A program made the position numbers and the translations under genes. Shown piece by piece: positions 6,438-15,599 of a DNA stretch of 38,320 bases. Under the pieces are notes generated by a model. The model had not been told where the DNA came from. It saw only the letters and a program-made list of their open reading frames with translations, and searched no databases. Source of the stretch: an uncultured Oscillibacter sp. (GTDB lineage Bacteria > Bacillota > Clostridia > Oscillospirales > Oscillospiraceae). Each line of letters begins with the position of its first letter. The stretch's first letter is position 1. The stretch covers positions 1 through 38,320 of the forward strand of contig CAJUOD010000012.1 of NCBI GenBank assembly GCA_910587875.1. The letters run 5' to 3'.

Positions 6438-6923
6438 TTACAGCGGGGGCCGGGGGAAGTCAAGGGGCAGCTCCATCTCGTCGTTCATCCTCACAAAGCC
6501 GTATTTCTCATACAGGGGGCGGCCCATGGCGGTAGCCTCCAGGGAGATCGCCGTGACGCCCCGGCCTTCGGCCTCCCGGACCAGCAGGTCCAGGGTCTTG
6601 CAGGCAATGCCCCTCCGCCTGTACGCGGGGCGGGTGTAGATGTTCATGAGATACGCCTTTTCCCCGCTGGGGTTGTGGTAAGTGGGCATGACCTGAAAAA
6701 AGCTGACGCCGCCCGCGCCCACGAAGCGGTCTCCCTCCAGCACCAGGTACGCGACGTGCGTGCCGTCCGGGAGGGCCCTCTGGTAGTACAGGCGGGTCTC
6801 CCGCCGCACCTCGTCCATGTCCGTGCCCTCCGGCAGGCCGTTGGCCGCCAGCAGCACCTCGATCCTCGTCTCCGTCAAAAGCTCCAGGTCGTCCAGCGAC
6901 GCCCTCTTATACGTCAGGTCCAT
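6438..6923 (-). CDS. GNAT-family N-acetyltransferase (161 aa)
   Basis: A GNAT fold protein. MNIYTRPAYRRRGIACKTLDLLVREA is the beta-4/alpha-3 acetyl-CoA site (R/Q-x-x-G-x-A type), followed by LEATAMGRPLYEKYGFVRMNDEMEL, the usual C-terminal motif. The acceptor cannot be told. It has its own promoter, divergent from the methyltransferase at 7073, and may run on into znuC, whose start is 39 nt downstream. Confidence 0.88.
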   Translation of the reverse strand: MDLTYKRASLDDLELLTETRIEVLLAANGLPEGTDMDEVRRETRLYYQRALPDGTHVAYLVLEGDRFVGAGGVSFFQVMPTYHNPSGEKAYLMNIYTRPAYRRRGIACKTLDLLVREAEGRGVTAISLEATAMGRPLYEKYGFVRMNDEMELPLDFPRPPL

Positions 6924-6955
6924 ACGCGTTCCTCCCCCGCCGGTGAATGGCTCTG

Positions 6956-6984
6956 ATTATACCGCCGTCCCCCGGGAACGTCAA
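6956..6984 (-). promoter_or_regulatory. promoter of the GNAT gene
   Basis: On the minus strand TTGACG (6984-6979), 17-nt spacer, TATAAT (6961-6956). Confidence 0.75.
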
Positions 6985-7000
6985 TGGGGGCTTTCCCTTC

Positions 7001-7029
7001 TTGAACTGCCGGAGTCTCCGTGATAAAAT
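7001..7029 (+). promoter_or_regulatory. promoter of the methyltransferase-recQ unit
   Basis: TTGAAC (7001-7006), 17-nt spacer, TAAAAT (7024-7029), about 40 nt before the start codon. Confidence 0.7.
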
Positions 7030-7072
7030 GTGAGCGATGAATTTCACCTGTTTTTGGAAAGGAGGCGGGCCC

Positions 7073-7831
7073 ATGACCGACGCGGAATGGAAAGCCCTCT
7101 GGAAAGAGGAGGAGACCCAGGCCCACATTCTCGGCTGGGACTTCTCCCACATCCGGGGCCGGTTTGAGGAGGAGCACGACCTGCCCTGGGATTACCGCGG
7201 CCTGGTCCGGGAATACCTCCGGGAGGACATGGACCTCCTGGACTGCGACACCGGGGGCGGCGAGTTCCTGCGCTCCCTGGGGCACCCGGCGGAACGGACC
7301 GCCGCCACGGAGGGCTGGCCCCCCAACGTGAAGCTCTGCCGGGAGGTCCTCCCGCCCCTGGGCATCGACTTCCGGGAGTGCGCGGACCCGGCGGCGATTC
7401 CCTTCCCGGACGGATCCTTCGACATCATCCTCAACCGTCACGGGGCCTTTGACCCCGGGGAGCTCTTCCGGCTCTTGAGGCCCGGCGGCGTCTTCCTCAC
7501 GGAGCAGGTGGGGGAGGACAACGAGCGGGACCTGGTGGAGCGGGTGCTCCCCGGGACCCCCAAGCCCTTCCCCCACAGGAATCTCCGGGAGCAGCGGGAG
7601 GCCTTTGAAAAGGCGGGCTTCCGGATTCTCCGGGGCGAGGAGGCCTTCCGGCCCATCTTCTTTTACGACGTGGGGGCCTTCGTCTGGTTCGCCCGGGTCA
7701 TTGAGTGGGAGTTTCCCGGCTTCTCCGTGGACCGCTGCTTCGACGCGCTCCGCGCCATGCAGGAGGAGATCAGCCGGGAGGGGGAGGTCCGGGGAACCAT
7801 CCACCGCTATCTCATCATCGCGAAAAAGTGA
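7073..7831 (+). CDS. class I SAM-dependent methyltransferase (252 aa)
   Basis: A type 11-like methyltransferase. LLDCDTGGGEFL is motif I, the SAM-binding loop, with Asp replacing the more usual Gly in its middle. FPDGSFDIILNRHGAF and LLRPGGVFLTEQVG are the later motifs. The substrate is unknown. The ATG at 7073 follows AAAGGAGG by 8 nt; an upstream in-frame ATG at 7037 has no site. The stop is 17 nt before recQ, so it is probably co-transcribed. Confidence 0.85.
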   Translation: MTDAEWKALWKEEETQAHILGWDFSHIRGRFEEEHDLPWDYRGLVREYLREDMDLLDCDTGGGEFLRSLGHPAERTAATEGWPPNVKLCREVLPPLGIDFRECADPAAIPFPDGSFDIILNRHGAFDPGELFRLLRPGGVFLTEQVGEDNERDLVERVLPGTPKPFPHRNLREQREAFEKAGFRILRGEEAFRPIFFYDVGAFVWFARVIEWEFPGFSVDRCFDALRAMQEEISREGEVRGTIHRYLIIAKK

Positions 7832-7848
7832 GAACGGAGGCCCGCCCC

Positions 7849-9687
7849 ATGGACAAGCTGACCCTCTTAAAACAGTATTTCGGCCACAGCGGCTTCCGCC
7901 CCGGGCAGGAGCCCCTGGTGGACGCCCTGCTCTCGGGCCGGGACGCCCTGGGCGTCATGCCCACCGGGGCGGGGAAATCCGTCTGCTACCAGCTCCCCGC
8001 CCTGCTGCTGCCGGGGCTGACCCTGGTGATCTCCCCCCTCATCTCCCTGATGAAGGACCAGGTGGCCGCCCTGGCCCAGGCGGGGGTCCCCGCCGCCTTC
8101 CTCAACTCCTCCCTGGACGCGGAGGAATACCGGGAGGCGTACCGCCAGGTCCGGCGGGGGGACTGCAAGCTCCTCTACGTTGCCCCGGAGCGCCTCCAGG
8201 CCGAGGGCTTCCGCCGCCTGCTGGGGGAGCTGCCCATCTCCCTGGTGGCGGTGGACGAGGCCCACTGCGTCTCCCAGTGGGGCCAGGACTTCCGGCCCAG
8301 CTATCTGGAAATCGCGGAGCTGGTGCGCTCCCTGCCCGTGCGGCCCCCGGTGGGGGCCTTCACCGCCACGGCCACGGCGGCGGTGCGCCGGGACATCGAG
8401 ACCCTGCTGGAGCTCCGGGACCCCCTGCGGGTCACCACGGGCTTCGACCGGCCCAACCTCTTCTTTGAGGTGGTCCGGCCCGGGGACAAGGACCAGTGGC
8501 TCCTCCGCTTCCTTGCGGAGCGCCCGGAGCAGAGCGGCATCGTCTACTGCGCCACAAGGAAAACCGTGGACGCCGTCACCGCCTCCCTGCTGGCCCAGGG
8601 CATCCCCGCCGCCCGGTATCACGCCGGCATGGAGGACCAGGAGCGCCGCCAGAGCCAGGAGGGCTTCGTCTACGACCAGGCCCGGGTCATGGTGGCCACC
8701 AACGCCTTCGGCATGGGGATTGACAAATCCAACGTGGGCTTTGTGGTCCACTACAACATGCCCAAGGACTTGGAGAGCTACTACCAGGAGGCGGGCCGGG
8801 CCGGGCGGGACGGCAGCCCCGCCCGCTGCGTGCTCCTCTATGCCCCCGGGGACGTGCAGACCGCCAAGTACCTCATCACCCACTCCCAGGAGGAGGGAGA
8901 CCCGGACCGGGTCCGCCGGGACCTGAAGCGCCTGGACCGGATGGTCCGCTACTGCAAGACCGGCGGCTGCCTCCGGGCGGACCTGCTGGACTACTTCGGG
9001 GAAATCCACGGCGGGCGCTGCGGGAACTGCGGAAACTGCGCCGGGGACTTTGTGGAGCGGGACGTCACCGTGGAGGCCCAGAAGATCCTCTCCGCCGTGG
9101 CCCGGGTGGAAAAGCTCCACCCCTACGGCCTGGGGATCGCCGCCATCGTCAAGCTCCTCCGGGGCAGCCGGGACCGGAGGACAGTCCAGCTGGGCCTGGA
9201 CCGCCTCCCCACCCACGGGGCCCTGAAGGGCGTGGACCAGGAGCGAATCCGGCGGTACATCGACTGCCTGATGGAGGAGGGATACCTCCGCAGCGAGGGG
9301 GAGGAGTACCCCGTCCTCCGGCTCACCGCCCGGGCGGGGGACGTGCTCTTCCGGGGACAGCGGGTCCTCCTCCGGGAGCGGGCGGCGGAGCCCGCGCCCC
9401 CGAAGGCCGGACCGGCCCCCGGAGACTATGCCCGTCCTGTTTCCCGGGAGGCGGACGGCAGCCTGCTGGCGGCGCTGAAGGCCCTCCGCTCCCGCCTGGC
9501 CCGGGAGGCGGGGGTCCCCGCCTATGTCATTTTCTCCAACGCCTCCCTGGCGGACATGGCGGCCCTCCGGCCCCTGGACATGGAGGAATTTCTCCAGGTC
9601 TCCGGCGTGGGCAGGGTCAAGGCGGAGCGCTACGGCGAGGCCTTTCTAAAGGCCATCCGGGACTGGCGGGCCGGGGTGGGAGAATAA
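7849..9687 (+). CDS. recQ: ATP-dependent DNA helicase RecQ
   Basis: A 612-aa 3'-5' helicase for repair of stalled forks and recombination. The order is: helicase domain with TGAGKS (39-44) and DEAH (136-139, VDEAHCVSQWG), the second helicase domain (VATNAFGMGIDKSNVGFVVH, AGRAGRDG), a zinc site with CKTGGC and CGNCGNC near residues 365-395, a winged-helix region, and an HRDC domain in the last 80 residues (LRPLDMEEFLQVSGVGRVKAERYG). Length is normal. The ATG at 7849 has a CGGAGG site 9 nt upstream. Confidence 0.96.
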   Translation: MDKLTLLKQYFGHSGFRPGQEPLVDALLSGRDALGVMPTGAGKSVCYQLPALLLPGLTLVISPLISLMKDQVAALAQAGVPAAFLNSSLDAEEYREAYRQVRRGDCKLLYVAPERLQAEGFRRLLGELPISLVAVDEAHCVSQWGQDFRPSYLEIAELVRSLPVRPPVGAFTATATAAVRRDIETLLELRDPLRVTTGFDRPNLFFEVVRPGDKDQWLLRFLAERPEQSGIVYCATRKTVDAVTASLLAQGIPAARYHAGMEDQERRQSQEGFVYDQARVMVATNAFGMGIDKSNVGFVVHYNMPKDLESYYQEAGRAGRDGSPARCVLLYAPGDVQTAKYLITHSQEEGDPDRVRRDLKRLDRMVRYCKTGGCLRADLLDYFGEIHGGRCGNCGNCAGDFVERDVTVEAQKILSAVARVEKLHPYGLGIAAIVKLLRGSRDRRTVQLGLDRLPTHGALKGVDQERIRRYIDCLMEEGYLRSEGEEYPVLRLTARAGDVLFRGQRVLLRERAAEPAPPKAGPAPGDYARPVSREADGSLLAALKALRSRLAREAGVPAYVIFSNASLADMAALRPLDMEEFLQVSGVGRVKAERYGEAFLKAIRDWRAGVGE

Positions 9688-9957
9688 TTCCTCTCCCTAA
9701 GAAACCGCCCGTCGAAAAGTTGGGTATCTTTGGAAATCGCCATTTTTTACCTTAAATACTATTCACAAAAATGTCCTCCCATTTTTTCAATAGTGTATAA
9801 ATATGGTATACTCTTCTTGACTGGCGGCGGATGCTTGTGCTAAAATACGGACGTATTTGCCGGAAGGTATGACGGCCTTCTCCTCATCAGATTTTGGAAA
9901 GGTTTTGAGAAGGATGTTATGCTTTCCGGAAAAACATTTGAAAAGGAGAAAAGAAGT
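9688..9957 (+). promoter_or_regulatory. intergenic leader and promoters of the sugar ABC operon
   Basis: About 270 nt without a gene. An AT-rich stretch at 9720-9800 precedes two plausible promoters: TTTTCA-N17-TATACT ending near 9811, and TTGACT (9817-9822)-N18-TAAAAT (9841-9846). The leader of about 110 nt contains a short GAAGG/CCTTC hairpin near 9865-9885. No riboswitch was recognised. Confidence 0.55.
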
Positions 9958-10998
9958 ATGAAGAAGTTTCTCGCACTGATCCTCACCCTTGCCATGGCCC
10001 TGTCCCTGGCCGCCTGCGGCGGCGGCGACAAGCCGGCCGACTCCTCCGCCGCGGACGGCGGTCAGCAGCAGTCCCAGCCCGCCGATTCCGGCTCCTCCGG
10101 CGGCGGCGACGAGAGCTACAACATCTCCGTGATCCTGAAGACCACCGCCTCCGAGTACTGGGGCTATGTGGTGGCCGGAGCCAACGCCTATCAGAAGGAT
10201 CATCCCAATGTGACCGTGACGGTCAAGGGAGCCACCTCCGAAACCGCCTATGATGAGCAGCTGAACATGATCGAAACCGACATGAACAACGGCGACATCG
10301 ACGGCTATGTCATCGCCCCCCTGCAGGCGGACATGGTGGCCAACATGATCTCCGGACAGACCAAGCCCATCGTAGCCGTGGATACCGACATCGACGCCCC
10401 TGAGGTCCTGTCCTTCGTGGGCACCGGCAACGAGGCCGCCGGCAAGCTGGGCGGCGAGGCCGCCGCGAACCTGGCCAAGGAGCGGGGCTGGACCGAGATT
10501 AAGTGCATCGAGATCGCGGGCGTCCAGGGCGACTCCACCAACGAGGCCCGTATGGCGGGCTACAAGGCCGGCATCGAGGCCGCCGGCGGAACCTTCCTCT
10601 CCGACGAGACTCAGTACGCCAACGCCGTGGCCGACCAGGCCGTATCCTGCATGGAAGCCATCATGCAGAATCATCCGGAAGGAATCGCGGTTATCTGCGC
10701 CAACAATGACGACATGGCCATGGCCGCCGCCCGGGCCGCCTCCGGAAACGACGCCTATAAGGACACCGTGTTCCTGGGCTTCGACGGCATCCAGTCCGCC
10801 TGCAACTCCATCCTGGCCGGTGAAGAGACCATGTCTGTCTGCCAGGAAGGCTACAGCATGGGCTACAACTCCGTGGACGCCGTGGTCCGCGCCCTCCAGG
10901 GCGAGAAGCTGGATGAGTTCATCGACGCCGGCGCCAGCATCGTCGATCCCTCCACCGCCCAGGCCCGTCTGGAGCAGCTCCAGGGCTACCTGGCCTAA
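9958..10998 (+). CDS. sugar ABC transporter substrate-binding lipoprotein (RbsB/IbpA type)
   Basis: A 346-aa periplasmic-binding-like lipoprotein tethered to the outer face of the membrane. Residues 1-20 are a lipoprotein signal ending in LAAC, lipidated at Cys20, followed by a Gly/Ser/Asp-rich linker to about residue 50. The rest is a type 1 binding fold (Peripla_BP_4) with SVILKTTASEYWGYVVAGA and the late motif FLGFDGIQSACNSILAGE. Family ligands are pentoses, galactose or inositol. The ATG at 9958 follows AAAAGGAG. A strong hairpin follows, then the ATPase gene. The linked oxidoreductase hints at inositol. Confidence 0.93.
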   Translation: MKKFLALILTLAMALSLAACGGGDKPADSSAADGGQQQSQPADSGSSGGGDESYNISVILKTTASEYWGYVVAGANAYQKDHPNVTVTVKGATSETAYDEQLNMIETDMNNGDIDGYVIAPLQADMVANMISGQTKPIVAVDTDIDAPEVLSFVGTGNEAAGKLGGEAAANLAKERGWTEIKCIEIAGVQGDSTNEARMAGYKAGIEAAGGTFLSDETQYANAVADQAVSCMEAIMQNHPEGIAVICANNDDMAMAAARAASGNDAYKDTVFLGFDGIQSACNSILAGEETMSVCQEGYSMGYNSVDAVVRALQGEKLDEFIDAGASIVDPSTAQARLEQLQGYLA

Positions 10999-11039
10999 TT
11001 CAATCAGTAAAAGCCGTACATCCCTTTTAAAGTGAGCGG

Positions 11040-11082
11040 AAGGGGCCCCGTTCCGGCTCCGCCGGAGCGGGGCCCCTTTTCT
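11040..11082 (+). terminator. strong hairpin/terminator between binding protein and ATPase
   Basis: An 11-bp outer stem (11040-11050 with 11068-11078) with an inner GCTCC/GGAGC stem and a TTTT tail. It would end part of the transcription after the binding-protein gene, making it more abundant than the transporter genes. Confidence 0.8.
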
Positions 11083-11158
11083 CTACCCCCTGTAACATAT
11101 TTCCAGAACCAGTGTGTTGCGAAACCACGGATTTCCAAGAGAATGAGGTGATGATTAG

Positions 11159-12661
11159 GTGGGCGAATACGTAGTTGAGCTGAAAAACGTAACCAAACGG
11201 TTCCCCGGCGTCGTGGCCCTGCACAACATGCAGCTGGCCGTGAAGCCGGGCGAGATCCACGGACTGATCGGGGAGAACGGCGCGGGCAAATCCACGTTGA
11301 TCAAGGTCCTCACCGGCGTCCACATGGCGGACGAAGGTGAGATCTATGTCCACGGAGAGCGGAAGGTCTTCAAAAACCCCAACGAGTCCGCCGCCGCGGG
11401 CATTGCCTGCGTGTATCAGGAGCTGAACATCGAAAAGCTCTTAAGTGTCACGGACAACATCTTTATCAACAAATGGACCAAGAAGGGCTTCCTCCTGGAC
11501 TACGAGGGCATGCACAAAAAGGCCGCCGAGGTCATGCAGTCCCTGGGCCAGGACATCGACCCCCGGAAGGCCGCGGGCACCTTCGGCATGGGCGTCCAGC
11601 AGATGATCGAAATCGCCAAGGCAGTTTTGATTGACGCAAAAATGATCATCATGGACGAGCCCACCTCCTCCCTGGGCGAAAAAGAGGTCAAGCAGCTGAT
11701 GCAGACCTGCCGGGAGCTGAAGGCCCGTGGCGTAGGCATCCTCTTCGTCTCTCACAAGCTGGAGGAGCTGTTCGAGCTCTGCGACCGGGTGACGGTCATC
11801 CGGGACGGCGAGTATATCGAGACACGGGACATTGCCGACTGGACCAACGACTCCCTCATCACCGCCATGGTGGGCCGGACCCTGGACAACCTGTTCCCCA
11901 AGGAATTCGGCACCAAGGGCGAGTGCATGCTGAAGATTGAAAACCTCTCCATCGGCGGCGTACTGAAGGACGTGAGCCTGGAGGCCTACGGCGGCCAAAT
12001 CCTGGGCATGAGCGGCCTGGTGGGCGCGGGCCGGACAGAGACCGTCCGGGCCGTCTTCGGCGCGGACCCCATCGACGGGGGCAAAATCTACATCAAGGGA
12101 AAAGAGGCCAACATCAAGAGCCCCAAACAGGCCATCGCCGCGGGCGTCGCCCTGCTGACGGAGGACCGGAAGGGCCAGGGTCTGGTGCTCCAGGAGTCCA
12201 TCCGGACGAACCTGGTGCTCTCCAGTTTGAAGCGGTACACCACGGGGCTGTTCCTGGACGAGAAGCGCATCCAGGAGTCCGGCGAGGGGCACATCAGCAC
12301 CCTGCGGATCAAGACCCCTTCCATCGACGAGATCGTGGGCCAGCTCTCCGGCGGCAACCAGCAGAAGGTGGTCATCGGAAAATGGCTCAACAGTGAGGCG
12401 GACATCTACATCTTCGACGAGCCCACCCGAGGCATCGACGTGGGCGCGAAAGTCGAGGTTTACAATGTTATGAACAGCCTGGTAAAGGCGGGAAAATGCG
12501 TCATCATGATCTCCTCCGAAATGCCGGAGATCCTGGGCATGAGCGACCGGGTGGTCGTCATGCGGGGCGGCCGGGTCATGGCCACCGTGGACCGGGACAG
12601 CAAGCATTTCAACCAGGAGGACATCATGAAAGCGGCTTGGGGAGGTAGTTTAGATGACTAA
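11159..12661 (+). CDS. sugar ABC transporter ATP-binding protein (RbsA/MglA type)
   Basis: A 500-aa ATPase with two ABC domains. Domain 1: Walker A GENGAGKST (38-46), Walker B IIMDEPTSSLG. Domain 2: a degenerate Walker A GLVGAGRTE, signature LSGGNQQKVV and DEPTRGIDVGAK, as in RbsA-type proteins. It powers uptake of the ligand caught by the upstream lipoprotein. The start is GTG at 11159, behind GAGGTGATG. Its last 8 nt overlap the permease gene. Confidence 0.94.
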   Translation: MGEYVVELKNVTKRFPGVVALHNMQLAVKPGEIHGLIGENGAGKSTLIKVLTGVHMADEGEIYVHGERKVFKNPNESAAAGIACVYQELNIEKLLSVTDNIFINKWTKKGFLLDYEGMHKKAAEVMQSLGQDIDPRKAAGTFGMGVQQMIEIAKAVLIDAKMIIMDEPTSSLGEKEVKQLMQTCRELKARGVGILFVSHKLEELFELCDRVTVIRDGEYIETRDIADWTNDSLITAMVGRTLDNLFPKEFGTKGECMLKIENLSIGGVLKDVSLEAYGGQILGMSGLVGAGRTETVRAVFGADPIDGGKIYIKGKEANIKSPKQAIAAGVALLTEDRKGQGLVLQESIRTNLVLSSLKRYTTGLFLDEKRIQESGEGHISTLRIKTPSIDEIVGQLSGGNQQKVVIGKWLNSEADIYIFDEPTRGIDVGAKVEVYNVMNSLVKAGKCVIMISSEMPEILGMSDRVVVMRGGRVMATVDRDSKHFNQEDIMKAAWGGSLDD

Positions 12662-13679
12662 GAAAAAGAGCGGGTCCGGCCTTCAGCTGGGCACAATTAT
12701 GGCGCTGGTAATTATGTGCGCGTTCCTGGCGATCTCCAACTCCAACTTCTACAGCGCCAGCAATATCATGGGCATTTTCAAACAGACAGCCTTCAACGCC
12801 TTCCTGGCGGTGGGCATGCTGCTGTGCCTGATCACGGCGGGCATCGACCTGTCCGTGGGCGCCAACGCCGTGTTCTGCGCCTGCCTGATGGGCGCTTTGA
12901 AAGAAGTGGGTATCTCCAACGGCATCGTGCTGATCCTCATCGCTATCCTGGCCGGCGGCCTGATGGGCTTCATCAACGGCACCCTGCTGACCCGCCTGCA
13001 CCTGCCCCATCCCTTTGTGTCCACCCTGGGCATGAAGAACGTCCTCTGGGGCCTGGCCCTGCTGGTCACCGGCAACAAGATGATCAACAACTTCCCCTCC
13101 TCTGTGGAGTTCCTGGGCAAGCAGACCATTGGCAGTGCCGGCGGCGGCTTCCCTGTTGGCTTCCTTGTGGTCATCGTGCTGTACATCATCATGCACTTCT
13201 TCCTCAGCCGGACGGCCCTGGGCCGCTCCATCTACTGCGCCGGCGGCAACCTTGAGGCCACCCGGCTCTCCGGTATCAACACGGCAAACGTGCTGACCTT
13301 CTGCTACACCATGTCCGGCGTCATGGCGGCCCTGGGCGGCATTTATTCCATCGGCCGGTCCGGCATCTGCAACGGAGCCAATGCAACCTATCCGTATGAT
13401 ACGGACGCCATCGCGGCCTGCATCATCGGCGGAGCCTCCTTCACGGGAGGCAAGGGCACCATGTTCGGCACCATGCTGGGCGCGCTGATCATCGCGGTCC
13501 TCCGGAACGGCTTCACCATGCTGTCCATTGAATCTGCTGTCCAGAACATCGTCCTGGGCCTGGTCATCATCCTGGCCGTTCTGATGGACGTGGTCCGCGC
13601 CGGCGTGGAGGCCAAGAACCGCCGCATGGCCGCCGCCGCCAAGCAGGAGGCCGAGGAAAAGGAAAAGGTCGCGAAGTAA
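12654..13679 (+). CDS. sugar ABC transporter permease (RbsC type)
   Basis: A 341-aa membrane protein of the BPD_transp_2 family with about nine or ten hydrophobic segments. FLAVGMLLCLITAGIDLSVGA near residues 45-65 and GGASFTGGKGTMFGTMLGALI near 260-280 are family motifs. The ATG lies inside the end of the ATPase gene, 8-nt overlap, preceded by GGAGG. Its TAA overlaps the next ATG as TAATG. A Lys/Glu/Ala-rich cytosolic tail follows the last segment. Confidence 0.94.
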   Translation: MTKKKSGSGLQLGTIMALVIMCAFLAISNSNFYSASNIMGIFKQTAFNAFLAVGMLLCLITAGIDLSVGANAVFCACLMGALKEVGISNGIVLILIAILAGGLMGFINGTLLTRLHLPHPFVSTLGMKNVLWGLALLVTGNKMINNFPSSVEFLGKQTIGSAGGGFPVGFLVVIVLYIIMHFFLSRTALGRSIYCAGGNLEATRLSGINTANVLTFCYTMSGVMAALGGIYSIGRSGICNGANATYPYDTDAIAACIIGGASFTGGKGTMFGTMLGALIIAVLRNGFTMLSIESAVQNIVLGLVIILAVLMDVVRAGVEAKNRRMAAAAKQEAEEKEKVAK

Positions 13680-14695
13680 TGGAGAAGGTAAAAGTCGGCA
13701 TTGTGGGCCTTGGCCGCCTGGGCAAGGTCCACGCCCAGAATATCCGCTATAAAATCCCCGGCGCGGAGCTGACGGCGGCCTGTTCCATCGTCCCCGCCGA
13801 GCTGGAGTACGCCAAAACCGAGCTGGGCGTCACGGACGTCTACACGGACTACAAGGAGATGCTGGCGAAAGCCGACATCGACGCGGTAGTCATCGTCACC
13901 ACCTCCTCCGAGCACTGCTGGCAGATCGAGGCCGCCCTGGACGCGGGGAAGCACGTCTTCTCCGAGAAGCCCCTGGGGGTGGACGTGGCCCAGTGCAAGC
14001 AGGCGGAGGCCGCCGTGGAGCGCCACCCGGAGCTCACCTTCATGCTGGGCTTCATGCGGCGCTATGACAAATCCTACTCCTACGCCAAAAAGAAGATCGA
14101 GGAGGGGGCCATCGGCACCCCTTACCTGGTGAAGGCCACGGGCATCGACCCGGAGGCGTTTGTGGACGGGGCCATCCGCTTCGCCAAGACCTCCGGCGGC
14201 ATCTTCCTGGACATGGCGATTCACGACATCGATCTCATGCGCTGGTTCCTGGGCTGCGAGGCCACGGAGGTCTACGCCATGGGCGCCACCTTCAAGCACC
14301 CGGAGTTCAAGGAAGCCGGGGACGACGAGACCGGCGTGGCCGTCTACAAATTCGAGAACGGAGCCATGGGCATGATCCATGTGGGCCGGACAGCCCCCTA
14401 CGGCTACCACGTGGAGACCGAGATCGTGGGCACCGAGGGCACCATCCGCATCTCCGCCGTCCCGGAGAAGAACCAGGCCCGGCTGTACAACACCAACGGC
14501 GTGTGCGCCGAGTGCGTGGGCTCCTTCCCGGAGCGGTTCGAGGAGGCGTACCTCATCGAGGTCCAGGAGTTCGTGGACTGCGTGCTCCAGGGGAAGACCC
14601 CCGGGGTCAGCGTCTACGACGGGACCAAGTCCACGGCCATTGGCTACGCCACCACCGAGGCGTGGCGGACCGGCAAGGCCGTCAAGCTGGGATAA
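13679..14695 (+). CDS. Gfo/Idh/MocA oxidoreductase, inositol 2-dehydrogenase-like
   Basis: A 338-aa NAD(P)-dependent dehydrogenase. The N-terminal Rossmann fold has VGIVGLGRLGKVHAQN; EKPLGVD holds the conserved Lys; GGIFLDMAIHDIDLMRWFLG is the family C-terminal motif with its catalytic Asp and His. It is close in character to IolG, which oxidises myo-inositol to inosose. It overlaps the permease stop by TAATG, so it belongs to the transport operon. I infer the ABC ligand is a cyclitol or related sugar; other members act on other sugars, so this is not certain. Confidence 0.87.
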   Translation: MEKVKVGIVGLGRLGKVHAQNIRYKIPGAELTAACSIVPAELEYAKTELGVTDVYTDYKEMLAKADIDAVVIVTTSSEHCWQIEAALDAGKHVFSEKPLGVDVAQCKQAEAAVERHPELTFMLGFMRRYDKSYSYAKKKIEEGAIGTPYLVKATGIDPEAFVDGAIRFAKTSGGIFLDMAIHDIDLMRWFLGCEATEVYAMGATFKHPEFKEAGDDETGVAVYKFENGAMGMIHVGRTAPYGYHVETEIVGTEGTIRISAVPEKNQARLYNTNGVCAECVGSFPERFEEAYLIEVQEFVDCVLQGKTPGVSVYDGTKSTAIGYATTEAWRTGKAVKLG

Positions 14696-14700
14696 AGTAA

Positions 14701-14738
14701 AAAAAGAGAGCCCCGCCAGCGGCGGGGCTCTCTTTTTT
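14701..14738. terminator. bidirectional terminator between sugar operon and pgsA
   Basis: A perfect 17-bp stem (14701-14717 with 14721-14737), 3-nt loop, with A and T runs. It includes the pgsA stop codon. Confidence 0.92.
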
Positions 14739-15324
14739 ATGCGGAGCGGATAACATCCTTATTCTTCACGAAGTACTCCACCCCGGAGTACAGGGTGGTC
14801 AGGGCAATCACCCAGCCGCAGATAATATCCACCCACAGGATCGGGGGACGAGGGGCGGGGAACTGGGACGACATATACATCTGCATCCGAGACGCCTCGA
14901 TTTGAGGCCCCAGCGCCAGCATTACCACAATGCACACCATGGTGGAGGCCGTCTTCACCTTCCCGGACCACCCGGCGGCGATGACCCGCCCGTTGTCCGA
15001 GGCGATCATCCGCAGCCCACTGACGGCAAACTCCCGGGTGATGACGATCATCACCATCCAGGCGGGCATCCGGCCGCACTCCACGAACCACAGCAGGGCC
15101 GCCACCACCAGGATCTTGTCCGCCAGGGGGTCGGCGAACTTGCCGAAGTCCGTGACGAGATTGTACTTCCGCGCGATCTTCCCGTCCAGCAGGTCCGTGA
15201 TGCTGGCGATGATGAAAATCGCCAGGGCCGCGTAGTCCGCGCCGGGAAAGCCCCAGTACAGCACCGCCAGAAAAATGGGTGCCAGGATGATGCGGAGCAT
15301 GGTCAATTTGTTGGGCAGATTCAT
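14737..15324 (-). CDS. pgsA: CDP-diacylglycerol-glycerol-3-phosphate 3-phosphatidyltransferase
   Basis: A 195-aa membrane enzyme that makes phosphatidylglycerol phosphate from CDP-diacylglycerol. The CDP-alcohol transferase motif is complete: D47 G48, A51 R52, G61, D65 and D69 in TDLLDGKIARKYNLVTDFG and ADPLAD. About five hydrophobic segments. The ATG at 15324 has GAGGAGGA upstream and overlaps the TGA of the preceding gene as ATGA. It is the last gene of rimO-cdd1-pgsA. Confidence 0.96.
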   Translation of the reverse strand: MNLPNKLTMLRIILAPIFLAVLYWGFPGADYAALAIFIIASITDLLDGKIARKYNLVTDFGKFADPLADKILVVAALLWFVECGRMPAWMVMIVITREFAVSGLRMIASDNGRVIAAGWSGKVKTASTMVCIVVMLALGPQIEASRMQMYMSSQFPAPRPPILWVDIICGWVIALTTLYSGVEYFVKNKDVIRSA

Positions 15325-15599
15325 AGGTTCTCCTCCTCTGGGTAGGTCTTGTCCTTCCAATACCACCATTTCAGCTTCTCGGGGTCCCGGTCCTCCTCAT
15401 GGTCCGCGTAGTACACCGCCGCCCGCCAGACATACAGGGCGCAGCGGTCCTCCTGATAGCCTTTCATCAGGCACTCCTTCAAGTAAAGCTCCTCTGGGTC
15501 CCGGCCACGGAGGTCTGCCGTCTCCCGGATACCCAGGGCCTCCATGACGGCGGCGATGCGGTCTCCCACACCGGGGATCTTGGTCAGGGGGCTTTTCAT
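15321..15599 (-). CDS. helix-hairpin-helix protein, Cdd1-like (92 aa)
   Basis: A 92-aa protein with a helix-hairpin-helix at the start (TKIPGVGDRIAAVMEALGI) and ELYLKECLMKGYQEDRCALYVWRAAVYYA after it. This matches the Cdd1 or pathogenicity-locus family, small proteins thought to bind DNA and of unknown role. It is bounded by ATGA overlaps on both sides, with rimO upstream and pgsA downstream, so all three are translationally coupled. Confidence 0.82.
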   Translation of the reverse strand: MKSPLTKIPGVGDRIAAVMEALGIRETADLRGRDPEELYLKECLMKGYQEDRCALYVWRAAVYYADHEEDRDPEKLKWWYWKDKTYPEEENL

